64,000 nucleotides of DNA from assembly GCA_026874595.1 (NCBI GenBank), contig CM049307.1, positions 65,468,870 through 65,532,869 on the forward strand, read 5' to 3'. Below, piece by piece: positions 22,920 to 34,674 of the stretch. A program made the position numbers and the translations under genes. Every line of letters begins with the position of its first letter. Position 1 is the first letter of the stretch. The DNA is from Sipunculus nudus. Its lineage: Eukaryota > Annelida > Sipuncula > Golfingiida > Sipunculidae. The notes under the pieces are model-generated. The model was not told where the DNA came from, searched no databases, and worked only from the letters and a program-made list of their open reading frames with translations.

Positions 22920-23680
22920 CATTTACCGACGATGTAACATATCAAGTCAAAATCCCCGAAGATTGACTTTATTGCGTCCTTTCTTAAGGGTTTACTGTGC
23001 ATTATTTATTTAGATATATAACCGTGTTGTTATGGCGCCGCTAATGCATGCTTTTAGTGCAGAATATTGACCCATTCAGCCCCACACCAAGACGGTCCGA
23101 GTTATAGAGGAAACAGACTTCTTACAGACCTTTTACAAAACCAATTAAGAATGGGATCCCTGAATAATATATGTCCTGGACTCGCAAGCCTTCTTACCGA
23201 GGATGGTAAGCGGCATCGTATATGCAGGATAACACAATTGAAAGTACGCCATCTGGGCCCGCGTGTATCAGTGTCATACCATTTTGTAGTAAACCCAAAG
23301 AAACGTCCCAGGATTAATTTTGGCACATTCGCCATTAAATCAATTACGGATCAATTATGGATGTGTTTACTGGCATCTGATTGTTAACTGTTCTAAAATG
23401 CGATAATTTTTAAATAAATCCAAATTTCTCAACATGTTTTATTTGAATAAGAGCCCATAATCAAATCAAATCTAGATTAAAGCGCACTTCAAATATTCAG
23501 GTGAAATTTCCTGCTTTTAGAACATGTAAAATATTTGTCATAACAATAAATAATCCAAGTCACGGAACATATTTGTCATTCTTATGAGAATCTTCATATA
23601 CTTAAAATATAATGTATATCAGCTCCTGTCACCCAGGACAACTTTACGTGTGTGATTGTGTACTACTGGGTTGGGATACT
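22920..23680. other. No gene supported
   Basis: A 106-codon frame on + (23067-23387) and a 77-codon frame on the minus strand (23102-23335) overlap. Both have somewhat protein-like composition but no recognisable motif and no splice context I trust. The rest is AT-rich. Confidence 0.4.
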
Positions 23681-23689
23681 GATCATGTA

Positions 23690-24290
23690 GAATTCCTGGA
23701 GTAGATGTATATAACAGATGTTGCTCTTGTAGGATCCCTGAGAGTAGATGTATATAAGGGATTTTTTTTGTAGGATTCCTGAATGTAGGTCTATATAAGG
23801 GATGTTTTGTTGTAGGATCACTGAGTGTAGATGTATAAAACAGATGTTGCTCTTGTAGGATCCCTGAGTGTAGATGTATAAAACAGATATTGCCCTTGTA
23901 GGATCACTGAGTGTAGATATATAAAACAGATGTTGCTCTTGTAGGATCCCCCAGTGTAGATGCATAAAACAGATGTCGCTCTTGTAGGATCACTAAGTGT
24001 AGATGTATAAAACAGATGTTGCTCTTGTAGGATCCCTGAGAGTAGATGTATATAACAGATGTTGCACTTGTAGGATCCCTGAGTGTAGATGTATAAAACA
24101 GATGTTGCACTTGTAGGATGTATAAAGCAGATGTTGCTCTTGTAGGATCCCTGAGTGTACATATATATAATATATGTTGTTTTTGTAGGAACCCCTTAAT
24201 GTACATGTATAAAACAGTTGTTGTTCTTGAAGGATTCCTGAGTGTAAATGTATATAATAGATCTTTCTCTTGTAGGATCACTGAGTGTAG
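23690..24290. repeat. 43-bp minisatellite, ~14 units
   Basis: Units of the type 'tagatgtataaaacagatg' + 'ttgctcttgtaggatccctg' repeat every 43 bp (for example 23828 and 23871), with edge units diverged. The two minus-strand ORFs of 100-125 codons rich in FIHLHS/ATSVLYIYTQ are the repeat translated. Confidence 0.9.
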
Positions 24291-24299
24291 ATCTATGTT

Positions 24300-24655
24300 C
24301 TGCTCCTGTTGCTATGCTCCTGCATACAGCTAATTTTGCACACTGACAGGTCTTCGTCAGTGTAAGTACCGCTCCAATCAAGTGCGAATCAATTTTATCT
24401 TTGCATTCCTCTCTGGGCCTCACGTTTAGGTGATCACATGAAACAAGACAAGGAAGCCCTTGGATCTTCCACTCCGGGCAGTATCATGTAATCCCGGGAA
24501 TAAAGCTTTTTATACAAACGACGCAGGTGGCGCCCAGGCGTCTGGGTAACGGGCAGGTTTGGTGTACTGACGAGGCGGCGCCATAATCTTATCACAACGA
24601 TCCACCACTACCACAATTCCTTTTTTGTGCTACAGGACTGAACACAACTGTAAAA
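24300..24655. other. No gene seen
   Basis: Short spacer, more GC-rich than average, containing 'aggtggcgcccagg' and 'gaggcggcgccat' words related to the palindrome of the satellites upstream. Nothing else supported. Confidence 0.4.
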
Positions 24656-24659
24656 TCCC

Positions 24660-25685
24660 CGTCAAACTGGAAGCAGTATGAGCCGGAATACCGTCGGAAT
24701 GAAAATTCTGTGTATATTCGATGTGCATTCTAAAATTTCTTGTGGCCCATTCTTCTGGCTGGCCTGAATGTTTTGCTCATGCTCAAATCTTAGTTAAAGA
24801 TTTAACCTGGAATGCACTTCGGATGCCGTCGGAATCTTTTGATTTCCGCTCGGATGCAATCGGATCATCCCAGTTTGCGCTCGAATGAGTCCAGACGTAA
24901 TTCAGAACACCGAGAAATGCATAAAAAAGCGCCCAGCTGCCGCTGGAACTTCAGTTGGCATCGAGGAATCGCCTGGTCAACGTTACGTCATGCCGCCAAG
25001 GAATAAGGAAGCCAAGGTCAAGATCAGTGGGAACATGAATGGCCGCGGCCATGGACGGAGTAGAGGTGCTGCAGCCCAAGGAGGTCTTAAAGGGCCAGCT
25101 CCTGTTGTCGAAGATGCCCCAGCACATACAGAGCCTGAAGCTGAGTCCACAGCCCCTCCCCCTGCTTCCCAGATGGGCATATTGGCCTAAATCCATCAGC
25201 AAGCAGAACAATCCTCCTCTGACAGTGAGATTGATGAAAATGCTAGATTCGGCAGCATTTTATACCCTATCGGGGACCGTTCCGGCGGCATTCTTGATAC
25301 ACTAGGGACATTCGTGTTACATTCTAAGTACACCCGAAGTTCATTTCAAGTATTCGAGCTGCATTCTGTTTGAATTCTTGAACGTTCGAACAAACATCGG
25401 CGGCAATTCCGGGAGCGTTCTGACTGCATTCGAGGTGAATTCGTACAGCATTCGGGGCACCTTCGGAACAGACTATTCTGCCAGCAATCGTATCGCACTC
25501 GTACGGTATTCGAAGTGCATTCTAAATATTCTGACTGCATTCTAACAGCATTCTCAATATTCCTACTTTGTTCCAACTACTTTCGAACTGCATTGGAGAG
25601 CTAATTATACACACGGAATGTGCAAGAAACATTCGAGTCGGGTTCGAAGCGCATGCAAAGTATTTGAACGGCATTCTTACAAAGC
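24660..25685. mobile_element. Element with degenerate GCATTCG/GAATGC arms around a gag-like ORF
   Basis: The left arm (about 24685-24900) and especially the right arm (25250-25680) consist of closely spaced, diverged copies of CATTCG/GCATTC and complements (for example 'ctgcattcgaggtgaattcg' and 'acagcattcggggcacc'). Between them lies a GC-richer ORF. The outer boundaries and any target-site duplication are not clear. The design is like that of the elements at 14032-15669 and 26424-27456, with a different motif. Confidence 0.45.
24885..25190 (+). pseudogene. Gag-like basic/proline-rich ORF fragment
   Basis: A 101-codon frame. Its internal MPPRNKEAKVKISG, then NGRGHGRSRGAAAQGG and a run of acidic and Pro-rich residues (EPEAESTAPPPASQ), look like the N-terminal region of a retrotransposon gag or another basic, disordered protein. 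After a TAA the same frame goes on as IHQQAEQSSSDSEIDEN, so the reading frame seems to be broken by a stop. No zinc knuckle, protease or polymerase follows. The gag idea rests on composition only; a host disordered protein is possible. Confidence 0.3.
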
Positions 25686-25689
25686 TGTA

Positions 25690-26423
25690 AGAATTTAAGT
25701 CAATTTTAAATTTCCTCCAAAATGTGGCGCGAATTTGGAAAATTCTTCATTCCGGTTCTGCTTGATCGCTGCTGATTTCGAAAAAGTATTACGGGGGTTA
25801 AAGTTAGTGTCCAAAGGTGTGAGCTATACCTTGAGAACATTGGTTTTACCAGGCACTGCGCATCCAGCTCCTAATTCTAAATCCGCTTTCTTTGGCCTGA
25901 TTACACCTGGACACCGGCTCCTATGCCAGAACCAGTGTTATCAGACTAACGTGGGAGAGTAGGTGTCGCATGTTTAATATTTGGATACCACACTGTCATT
26001 GGTCTAATTAAAATTCTTTGCTCTGTGTGCACTCTGGTGTTCAAATCATACAATCTTGCAATCATACAAAGCAGCGGTTACACGAGAGGAGATCTGGGAC
26101 GACCGCAGTGTATATCCGCTGCGTGAAGAGCGTGGTATGAGATTTACCTTCAGACAGACTATTGGCATTGACTTACACTGGTTCGACAGAGAAAGCAACA
26201 TTGTGAGTTGATGGTTGTGACATCAACCGAGTGTCCTGCAGTTGTAACTTAAACAGAAGGAGACCCTTAAGGATTCCTTGTCGATCCGAGCGTTCAGTCA
26301 CCTGTAGCACTTGCATGGCGTTTAAAGAGACATCCGTGTTCAAGGAATAATGCAAGCATTCCGCACAACTTGCGTAAGATCAAGTGATCGCGTGACCTCA
26401 CGGCCTACGGGGACTGTTGTGTT
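25690..26423. other. No gene supported
   Basis: Mixed-composition DNA. A 75-codon + frame at 25735-25962 has no recognisable feature. Nothing else seen. Confidence 0.4.
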
Positions 26424-27456
26424 TGAAGCTTAGGTCTCACTTATCACGTTATGCCTACGATTCCCCGCGTTCTTGGATGTCGTGAAAGGACTTGGTAGGA
26501 CGTGGACTTTACCGTATAGGACACCGTAGGGGGACGTGAATGGTCGTGCGGGGTCCCCGTTCTCTTTGACATGTTTAAAGGACGGGACAGAACGTGGCCT
26601 CTGACACTGTGTAGGATATTCCATATTCACTTAATAGATAACCCCTCACCCCTACATTATAAGTGGGCTCGCCCATTAATGCCCGGATAATGAATCACGG
26701 CCAGTTTAGGGGAAGGGCATAAGATTGAGTCTCGAGGTAGCGGGCCTGGAGGCCAGACCTCCAGGCCCCGCAGGTAAGTCCCTTAGGGAGTAGCTGGGGT
26801 CCCTTCGTATGTTTAAGAAAATGGAGCCTGTTAAGCAAAGATGAAGAGAGTAACCGGCCACGCTTCAGATCTTTAGTAAAGCGTATACCCGAAGCATACC
26901 CTCCGTATCTGTAGTAAAGCGTACACCATATGCACTGACTGACAGTATACTGTTTTGGCATGTTAGTAATAAGCATTGTAAATTCGGACAGGTTTTTAGA
27001 TCTGTTGGTGATGTTAAACTTAAATTCCTGTGTTGTTTTCTATTACCTGTTGGAAAACCCTACAACTGGACCTGAGCACGGTTAATCCTCTTGTCATCCC
27101 AGATACCGTAGGAAAACGTAGCTGAACGTGGTAACCGTGTCGCTGCCGTGACACTGACGTAGGATAACGTAGGTGACGGTAGTGGTACTGTAGAGAGAAC
27201 GTGGCGAGCACTGGGACGAACGGGGCCTATCTACCTTCTTCTGCGGCAAGCAACGTTTTACCGTAGGAGAACGTGGTTATAACAGTCTCAATGCCGTAGC
27301 AGCAACGTAGATGAACGTGAAAAACCGTGGAGAGAACGTGCCGAGAACGCGGTCTTCAATTTCATCACGTTCATTCCCGACACTGCCACGTTCGGGTTTG
27401 CCGTAGCTGAACCGTGAGACACCGTTCGAGGACGTTGTAAGTGAGACCTAGGCTTA
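26424..27456. mobile_element. Inverted-repeat element with degenerate ACGTGG/CCGTAG arms
   Basis: The left end 'tgaagcttaggtctcactta' pairs with the reverse complement of the right end 'cttaagcctaggtctcactt', an inverted repeat of about 24 bp. Inward of the ends (26450-26620 and 27060-27435) are many spaced, diverged copies of ACGTGG, CCGTAG, ACGTAG and their complements, separated by 5-12 bp. The middle holds a strong hairpin (26740-26771) and no ORF of note. Target-site duplication not found. Architecture as for 14032-15669. Confidence 0.55.
26740..26771. other. GC-rich perfect 11-bp hairpin
   Basis: GGGCCTGGAGG (26742-26752) pairs exactly with CCTCCAGGCCC (26758-26768) around a 5-nt loop. 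It lies in the centre of the ACGTGG/CCGTAG element. Confidence 0.85.
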
Positions 27457-27459
27457 AGG

Positions 27460-29186
27460 GGAAACTTGACACTTTAAACTACCAATGGAATCTCTTACCT
27501 TTAAACTACCAATGGAATCTCTTATATATTTTGCACATGATATCTACAAGGCAAACTTGATAAAATTATAAATAAAATTTGGAGGTCAATGTGCTTATTT
27601 TTGCAGTATATGAAGTTGAAACGGGAAACTTGTGGAGGGGTTTTATATGATATTATAAATTGAGAGGGGGGGGGGGGGGCAAAAGTTGCATGTTTTAGAA
27701 AACTGACAAATATATATTTCATAATATTCTTAATAAACATGTAGAATTAAATATCAATCTCATTTAAAGACAAAAATGTGTATACCAATGAGATAAATTT
27801 TTGAAATATTAGGCCAAAATATGAACATTTTGGAGATTATTAGTTTCGTAAACCCCCAAAAGGTGGCGCTGACGGTTATGAGACAGAGGGCAAGTCCACA
27901 CTAAATGGCTTCTGGCGTCAACAATATATAATCAGGTTTTAAAATGCCCATTTAAAAGAAATATAATTATCAGCACTAAAAACTATAGGTATATACTAAT
28001 TATCTTCTTAGAATTACACCATCAATGTCACTTACTATCATGTGGTAATATTTATGCTCCGTTTTGTCATCAACTTGCAACTGTCAAAACTGACAGTTGA
28101 CAGGATAGCCATTGGTATATTTCTGCACTTGAGCCTTTTCTGGTGATATTCTTTTAAAAAAATTCTAAGTGAAAATTTGGTACTGTTTAAAAAATAACTA
28201 AATAAAGCTTTTACACTGAGCATTTCTACAATTATTGTTTATCCTAGTTACTTTTCTCAAATGATGCCCTGAAGCGATGACGTTTTCAGGACACATACGT
28301 GGCTGTTCTTTTTCCTATATAACATCTACAAAATAGTTGAAGTTTTGGCCTCTTTTAAATAATTTTGCAGAATAAATTCTGATATTAATCTTTTTAACCT
28401 CAGGCTGAGAATTTGTTGTATCTACAGTCAACAAGATCAAGAAAATCAGGGCTTGTGTCTTCTTTTCTCACCATCTTGGTCCGAATGCAGTGAAGTCAAA
28501 ATCCGGCACCCCTCCAAGCAGCCCCGAATAACCATTTGGATAACATACCCTTGATTGGCCACAGATTTAAAAATATTTGACTGATAAAATTTTGTTTGAG
28601 ATTATGCTAAAAATACATAAAATCAAACAAAAGGCTTCTTTTAAGGCCTCTTGCAATAAAGGCTAGAGCCAACAATCGCAGGCCAAACCATTCACACTAG
28701 GTTTGGTGACCCCAGGTCATGTAAACAAATACGACCACATGATCTTCATGACAACAAAATTCTCAAACGGCAAAATATGTAGCCTCATGACAATATTATA
28801 CCACCAGATATTATAATTTGCAGTGCCATCAGGAGATGTCCTGACTGACTTGGTCCAAAAATACGTACATGTTCCCGCTGGATGAAACATTGATGTTTCG
28901 GCTCATATTCGGCCTTATTACGGTTAACAGACACACGTGGACTGACCGTTTACAAACACGCAGAGCCACAACAAGGTCTTAAACAGCCGTATGTGTGGTA
29001 CTGAGACTGTGTGCCGGGATGATTTTGCTGAAAAACTTTTGGTGAAAGCAAATTTGAACTGAGTGTGAAAGAATAGACATGATATTGCTCCTGATTATGT
29101 CCATTTTAATATCGCCTCCCAGATCTATACGAAAGGGACTAGGAAACACGGAAATAGGTGTGAAATTTTAAAATTATTAACTTTAA

Positions 29187-29190
<4 letters not shown>
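27460..29190. other. No gene seen; short duplication and poly-G
   Basis: A 26-bp word ('ctttaaactaccaatggaat' + 'ctctta') occurs twice in tandem at 27473-27525. Poly-G of about 13 lies at 27667-27679. The remainder is AT-rich with no coding signal. Confidence 0.5.

Positions 29191-29193
<3 letters not shown>

Positions 29194-29222
<29 letters not shown>
29194..29222. repeat. (GT)n microsatellite
   Basis: About 14 gt dinucleotides after a short at tract. Confidence 0.95.
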
Positions 29223-29226
<4 letters not shown>

Positions 29227-29491
29227 GTGGCTTTGTTCATGTAGAATTTTCTGACCATAGATATGGATCTTAATTAAGGCGAGTTTGTTTTTAGTGTGAT
29301 AGATTTAAAAGAAGGGTATAACTGATGCTCATATAAGAAACCTGACTGTAGATTCTGAGTAGACTAGAAATCCTAGCAAAGCTTCTGACTAGGGACTTAT
29401 CCAAAAATTTCGAAGTAAAACCTCGAGGCGAGTCACCAACATCAACACCAGAATTCGGCTATCCCACCCACACGGGCCTAGTTACCACAAG

Positions 29492-29494
<3 letters not shown>

Positions 29495-29536
<42 letters not shown>
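29495..29536. repeat. (AT)n microsatellite
   Basis: About 20 uninterrupted at dinucleotides. A longer one follows at 29669-29727. Confidence 0.95.
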
Positions 29537-29540
<4 letters not shown>

Positions 29541-29664
29541 ACAATATATTAAGTTTCATTTTCAAATTGTGGTAATTTGGTGTGTGACAGATAATGAGGT
29601 TTCCTGTACGCCTTTAACAGATGAAAGTATGCCTGAGAAATAAGAGACGTCTGTAAGGTCTTAA

Positions 29665-29668
<4 letters not shown>

Positions 29669-29727
<59 letters not shown>
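29669..29727. repeat. (AT)n microsatellite
   Basis: About 29 uninterrupted at dinucleotides. Open frames crossing it encode only YI repeats. Confidence 0.95.
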
Positions 29728-29729
<2 letters not shown>

Positions 29730-30245
29730 AAAATTTCACAACCAGCTGCAAATAAAACCTCACAGAGTTAATATTACTACTACGAGAACGATAATACGAC
29801 AGTAAGGGTAATATGGCAGTGGTAAAGTTGAAGAGGGCTAATTTCAAATCTAAAAGCAAACCAGTGCTGACACATTGACATAAAGAATGCCACATTCTGG
29901 ATCCCTGGTTAAAACCCACGCGACACACGCTGTATCTCCCTTTGCGCTAATTTGGAACTGAATGGAAAAAGGCTGAAGTAGCTACCGTCTCGAAGCCTAA
30001 CGCCGACAGACAAACCGGGGAGCTGTTTGTGCCTCTTTCTCTCTGTGTTTCCATGCAGACATGCCAACTTGCTTAACTATTGCAATAAAACTTTATCATC
30101 GTCTTGTTTTGTAATCACATACTTCATCTTTAGTACAGTAGAAAACGAAGAAAGGCGCTTTTTAATCCTTAAATTAAGATGACTTTCTCAACACATAGGT
30201 TTATAGATTCGTTTCATTAATACATAACTTTAACTGATAATCTAA
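29730..30245. other. No gene seen
   Basis: Unique-looking spacer between the AT microsatellite and the 34-bp array. No coding or RNA signal supported. Confidence 0.4.
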
Positions 30246-30246
30246 T

Positions 30247-30893
30247 CAGTATGGGCGATATAAAATGCAGTTGTACTAATCAGTGTGGGCGATATAAAAT
30301 TCAGGTGTACTTATGAGTGTTGGCGATATAAAGTGCATTTGTACTAATCAGTGTGGGCGATATGTAATTCAGGTGTACTTATAAGTGTGGGCGATATAAA
30401 ATTCAGGTGTACTTATGAGTGTGGGCGATATAAAATTCAGGTGTACTTATGAGTGTGGGCGATATAAAATTCAGGTGTACTTATAAGTGTGGGCGATATA
30501 AAATTCAGGTGTACTTATAAGTGTGGGCGATATGTAATTCAGGTGTACTTATAAGTGTGGGCGATATAAAATTCAGGTGTACTTATGAGTGTGGGCGATA
30601 TAAAATTCAGGTGTACTTATAAGTGTGGGCGATATAAAATTCAGGTGTACTTATGAGTGTGGGCGATATAAAATTCAGGTGTACTTATAGGTGTGGGCGA
30701 TATAAAATTCAGGTGTACTTATAAGTGTGGGCGATATAAAATTAAGGTGTACTTATTAGTGTGGGCAATATAAAATTCAGGTGTACTTATGAGTGTGGGC
30801 GATATAAAATTCAGGTGTACTTATGAGTGTGGGCGATATAAAATTCAGGTGTACTTATGAATGTAGGCGATATAAAATTCAGGTGTACTCATA
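30247..30893 (+). repeat. 34-bp minisatellite, ~19 units, each with TATAAAA
   Basis: Unit 'gtgtgggcgatataaaattc' + 'aggtgtacttatga', period 34 (for example 30421 and 30455). Nearly all units keep 'gcgatataaaa'; variants include 'gatatgtaat'. Edge units are more diverged. Whether the TATA-like word has any promoter role is unknown. Confidence 0.95.
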
Positions 30894-31096
30894 AATAAAG
30901 CACAGCCACCCTGGTTCTTGATTCCTTTACTTACATGACCTCCATCAAAGGTGTGATACCTTTATAATTGATCATTGAGCTTTATGACAATGGGCATCTG
31001 TATGATGATTAATATGCACATTATATTAACCCATTCCAATATATAATTGTTTAAGCAGATAACCGGGGCATGTTAACCTGGCAATCATGGTCTGTC
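30894..31096. other. Spacer between two arrays
   Basis: About 200 bp of unique sequence separating the 34-bp and 50-bp arrays. No feature recognised. Confidence 0.5.
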
Positions 31097-33249
31097 CAGT
31101 TTATGTTGCTAGTCAGATTATACGTGGTATTACTTGGTGAGGCGATCAGTTTATGTTGCTGGTCAGATCACACGTGGTATTACTTGGTGAGGCGATCAGT
31201 TTATGTTGCTGATCAGATTATACGTGCTATTACTAGGCGAGGCGATCAGTTTATGTTGCTGGTCAGATTATACGTGGTATTACTTGGCGAGGCGATCAGT
31301 TTATATTGCTGGTCAGATTATACGTGGTATTACTTGGTGAGGCGATCAGTTTATGTTGCCGGTCACATTACACGTGGTATTTCTTGGTGAGGCGATCCGT
31401 TTATGTTGCTTGTCACATTACACGTGGTATTTCTTGGTGAGGCGATCAGTTTATGTTGCCGGTCAGATTACACGTGGTATTACTTGGTGAGGCGATCAGT
31501 TTATGTTGCCGGTCACATTACACGTGGTACTTCTTGGTGAGGCGATCAGTTTATGTTGCCGGTCAGATTACACGTGGTATTACTTGGTGAGGCGATCAGT
31601 TTATGTTGCCGGTCAGATTACACGTGGTATTACTTGGTGAGGCGATCAGTTTATGTTGCCGGTCAGATTACACGTGGTATTACTTGGTTAGGCGATCAGT
31701 TTATGTTGCTGGTCAGATTACACGTGGTATTACTTGGTGAGGCGATCAGTTAATGTTGCTGGTCAGATTATACTTGGTATTACTTGGTGACGCGATCAGT
31801 TTATGTTGCTGCTCAGATTACACGTGGTATCACTTGGTGAGGCGATCAGTTTATGTTGCTGGTCAGATTACACGTAATATCACTTGGTGAGGCGATCAGT
31901 TTATGTTGCTGATCAGATTACATTTGTTATTACTTGGTGAGGCGATCACTTTATGTTGACGGTCAGATTACACGTGGTATCACTTGGTGAGGCGATCAGT
32001 TAATGTTGCTGGTCAGATTATACTTGGTATTACTTGGTGACGCGATCAGTTTATGTTGCTGGTCAGATTACACGTGGTATCACTTGGGGAGGCGATCAGT
32101 TTATGTTGCTGGTCAGATTACACGTGGTATCACTTGGTGAGGCGATCAGTTTATGTTGCTGGTCAGATTACATTTGTTATTACTTGGTGAGACGATCACT
32201 TTATGTTGCCGGTCAGATTACACGTGGTATCACTTGGTGAGGCGATCAGTTAATGTTGCTGGTCAGATTATACTTGGTATTACTTGGTGACGCGATCAGT
32301 TTATGTTGCTGGTCAGATTACACGTTGTATCACTTGGTGAGGCGATCAGTTTATGTTGCCGGTCAGATTACTCGTGGTATTACTTGGTGAGGCGATCAGT
32401 TTATGTTGCTGGTCAGGATACATGTGTTATTACTTGGTGAGGCGATCACTTTATGTTGCCGGTGAGATTACACGTGGTATCATATGGTGAGGCGATCACT
32501 TTATGTTGCTGGTCAGATTACACGTGGTATTTCTTGGTGAGGCGATCAGTTTATGTTGCCGGTCACATTACACGTGGTATTACTTGGTGAGGCGATCAGT
32601 TTATGTTGCCGGTCAGATTACACGTGGTATCACTTAGTGAGGCGATCAGTTTATGTTGCCGGTCACATTACACGTGGTATTACTTGGTGAGGCGATCAGT
32701 TTATGTTGCCGGTCAGATTACACGTGGTATTACTTGGTGAGGCGATCAGTTTATGTTGCCGGTCAGATTACACGTGGTATTTCTTGGTGAGGCGATCAGT
32801 TTATGTTGCCGGTCAGATTACACGTGGTATTTCTTGGTGAGGCGATCAGTTTATGTTGCCGGTCAGATTACACGTGGTATTTCTTGGTGAGGCGATCCGT
32901 TTATGTTGCCGGTCACGTTACACGTGGTATTTCTTGGTGAGGCGATCAGTTTATGTTGCCGGTCAGATTACACGTGGTATTACTTGGTGAGGCGATCCGT
33001 TTATGTTGCCGGTCACATTACACGTGGTATTTCTTGGTGAGGCGATCAGTTTATGTTGCCGGTCAGATTACACGTGGTATTACTTGGTGAGGCGATCAGT
33101 TTATGTTGCCGGTCAGATTACACGTGGTATTTCTTGGTGAGGCGATCAGTTAATGTTGCCGGTCAGATTACACGTGGTATTACTTGGTTAGGCGATAAGT
33201 TTATGTTGCCGGTCAGATTACACGTGGTATTACTTGGTGAGGCGATCAT
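31097..33249 (+). repeat. 50-bp minisatellite, ~43 units, E-box CACGTG in most units
   Basis: Unit 'ggcgatcagtttatgttgct' + 'ggtcagattacacgtggtat' + 'tacttggtga', exactly 50 bp with almost no indels over 2.1 kb. Most units hold the palindrome CACGTG; variants read tacgtg, tacttg or catttg. A five-unit (250-bp) higher-order repeat is visible: the variant 'cagttaatgttgctggtcag' followed by 'tacttggtat' and 'gacgcgatc' recurs at 31741, 31991 and 32241. ORFs of 60-106 codons are repeat read-through with a 50-residue period. Confidence 0.95.
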
Positions 33250-34189
33250 ATAAACCAATACGCGCTCGCTTAATATAAGCGTAAGTCATATTCCGTGGCT
33301 TGGTTCTCTACGCGAAGCAATTCCTTGGCCATGAACATACCACGGTGCTTAATTCAGGGCCCTGGTCTGTCCCGTTTGTAGTTTTAATCAAAACGTCTGA
33401 CACAAGCTCCCTTATATAACCCTGAGTGCCAGCAGTTTGAACCGGTTCCTCTCCTCAGTGAATTTTATTTTAACCTATTATTGATCAGCTGTGGTCATGT
33501 GACAGCGCATGCTTTCTCTTGGTTATCCATATGCATATCACAAATGGAAAGTCACCTGCTATCTCACAAATAATATTCTAGATAAGGGAATGTATATTGT
33601 AAGGAAGGCTTACAGAGAGATCAATAAATGTAAATGATACATTTTAGAAATAAAATATTATACTCCGACACAGAATTTAGAAATTGAGATCATGGCCTCA
33701 TCCAAGACCCAGACTTAGGAAAAACAAACGGAAAATACAATTTTATATATATTTTTTCAGTAGTGATATCGCTTGATGCATATGTGTCAAAGATAGGTGG
33801 TTTTGCTTTTTTCAGGAGTTTGTAGGCCTCAGTATAAACATTATTATTTAAGAAACCTCTGACTGATAGTGCTTATTGATTTAGCTCACCCGCCCCCTTT
33901 CCGACTCGGGGTCTGCAATCTTTGAACCAATCCTTGTACATATCCTACCCAGAGGACTGTGGTCGCCACTTCGGTTGGAGTTACAAGATAAAATATGTGT
34001 TCAATATCGACTCTCTTGTCAGCGTGAGACGAATTTATCTTCAAGATGCAGACAGCAGTCACTGGCTAACCTAAGACACATTTTTCTGTCTCCGGGAGGA
34101 TAAAATATACAAGTAAAATAATAACAACGCCACTAAGAAAACTGGCCCACTTAAATAAGTGGCCGTTAATATAACCGGCGATTGAAGAA

Positions 34190-34192
<3 letters not shown>
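33250..34192. other. No gene seen
   Basis: Mixed AT-rich sequence without repeats or coding signal. Confidence 0.5.

Positions 34193-34229
<37 letters not shown>
34193..34229. repeat. (CT)n microsatellite
   Basis: About 18 uninterrupted ct dinucleotides. Confidence 0.95.
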
Positions 34230-34235
<6 letters not shown>

Positions 34236-34611
34236 GTTTCATTGATGCGTGGTTGCTTTAAATATATCTTTGACATCCTCGTTTCGTCTTGAAATCGGTA
34301 TCAGGTGGTCTCTAGCTAACGGTGGTAACCTGGGAATGCGTCTCGGCGTGGAGTGGCAGCTACAATTAAACATACCTGGCCAATACCTGGAATGGAACTT
34401 TTTTCTGCGTTTGAGAGAGAGCGGAGGCGGGCCCCGGCTTGCTTGGGTCAACTTGATCAGCTCAAACCCCGACTTCACTTTATCGTTCGTTCTTTAAATT
34501 TGTTGATATTCCTCGCACCACAAGTTACCTTATAGGCTCTCCATGACAGGTTTTTCATCCATGCATATCTTTACGCTAATAGTGATTGCATGGTTAATGT
34601 AGGGTCACCGG

Positions 34612-34674
34612 AATAATAATAATAATAGTAATAATAATAATAATAATAATATTAATAATAATAATAATAATAAT
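34612..34674. repeat. (AAT)n microsatellite, tail of the non-LTR element
   Basis: About 20 aat trinucleotides with few interruptions, at the 3' end of the minus-strand retrotransposon remnant. Confidence 0.95.

Noticed and set aside
34239-34535. Overlapping 60-82-codon ORFs on both strands
   Set aside because: No domain, no conserved motif and mutually overlapping frames. They probably arise because local GC content is higher.
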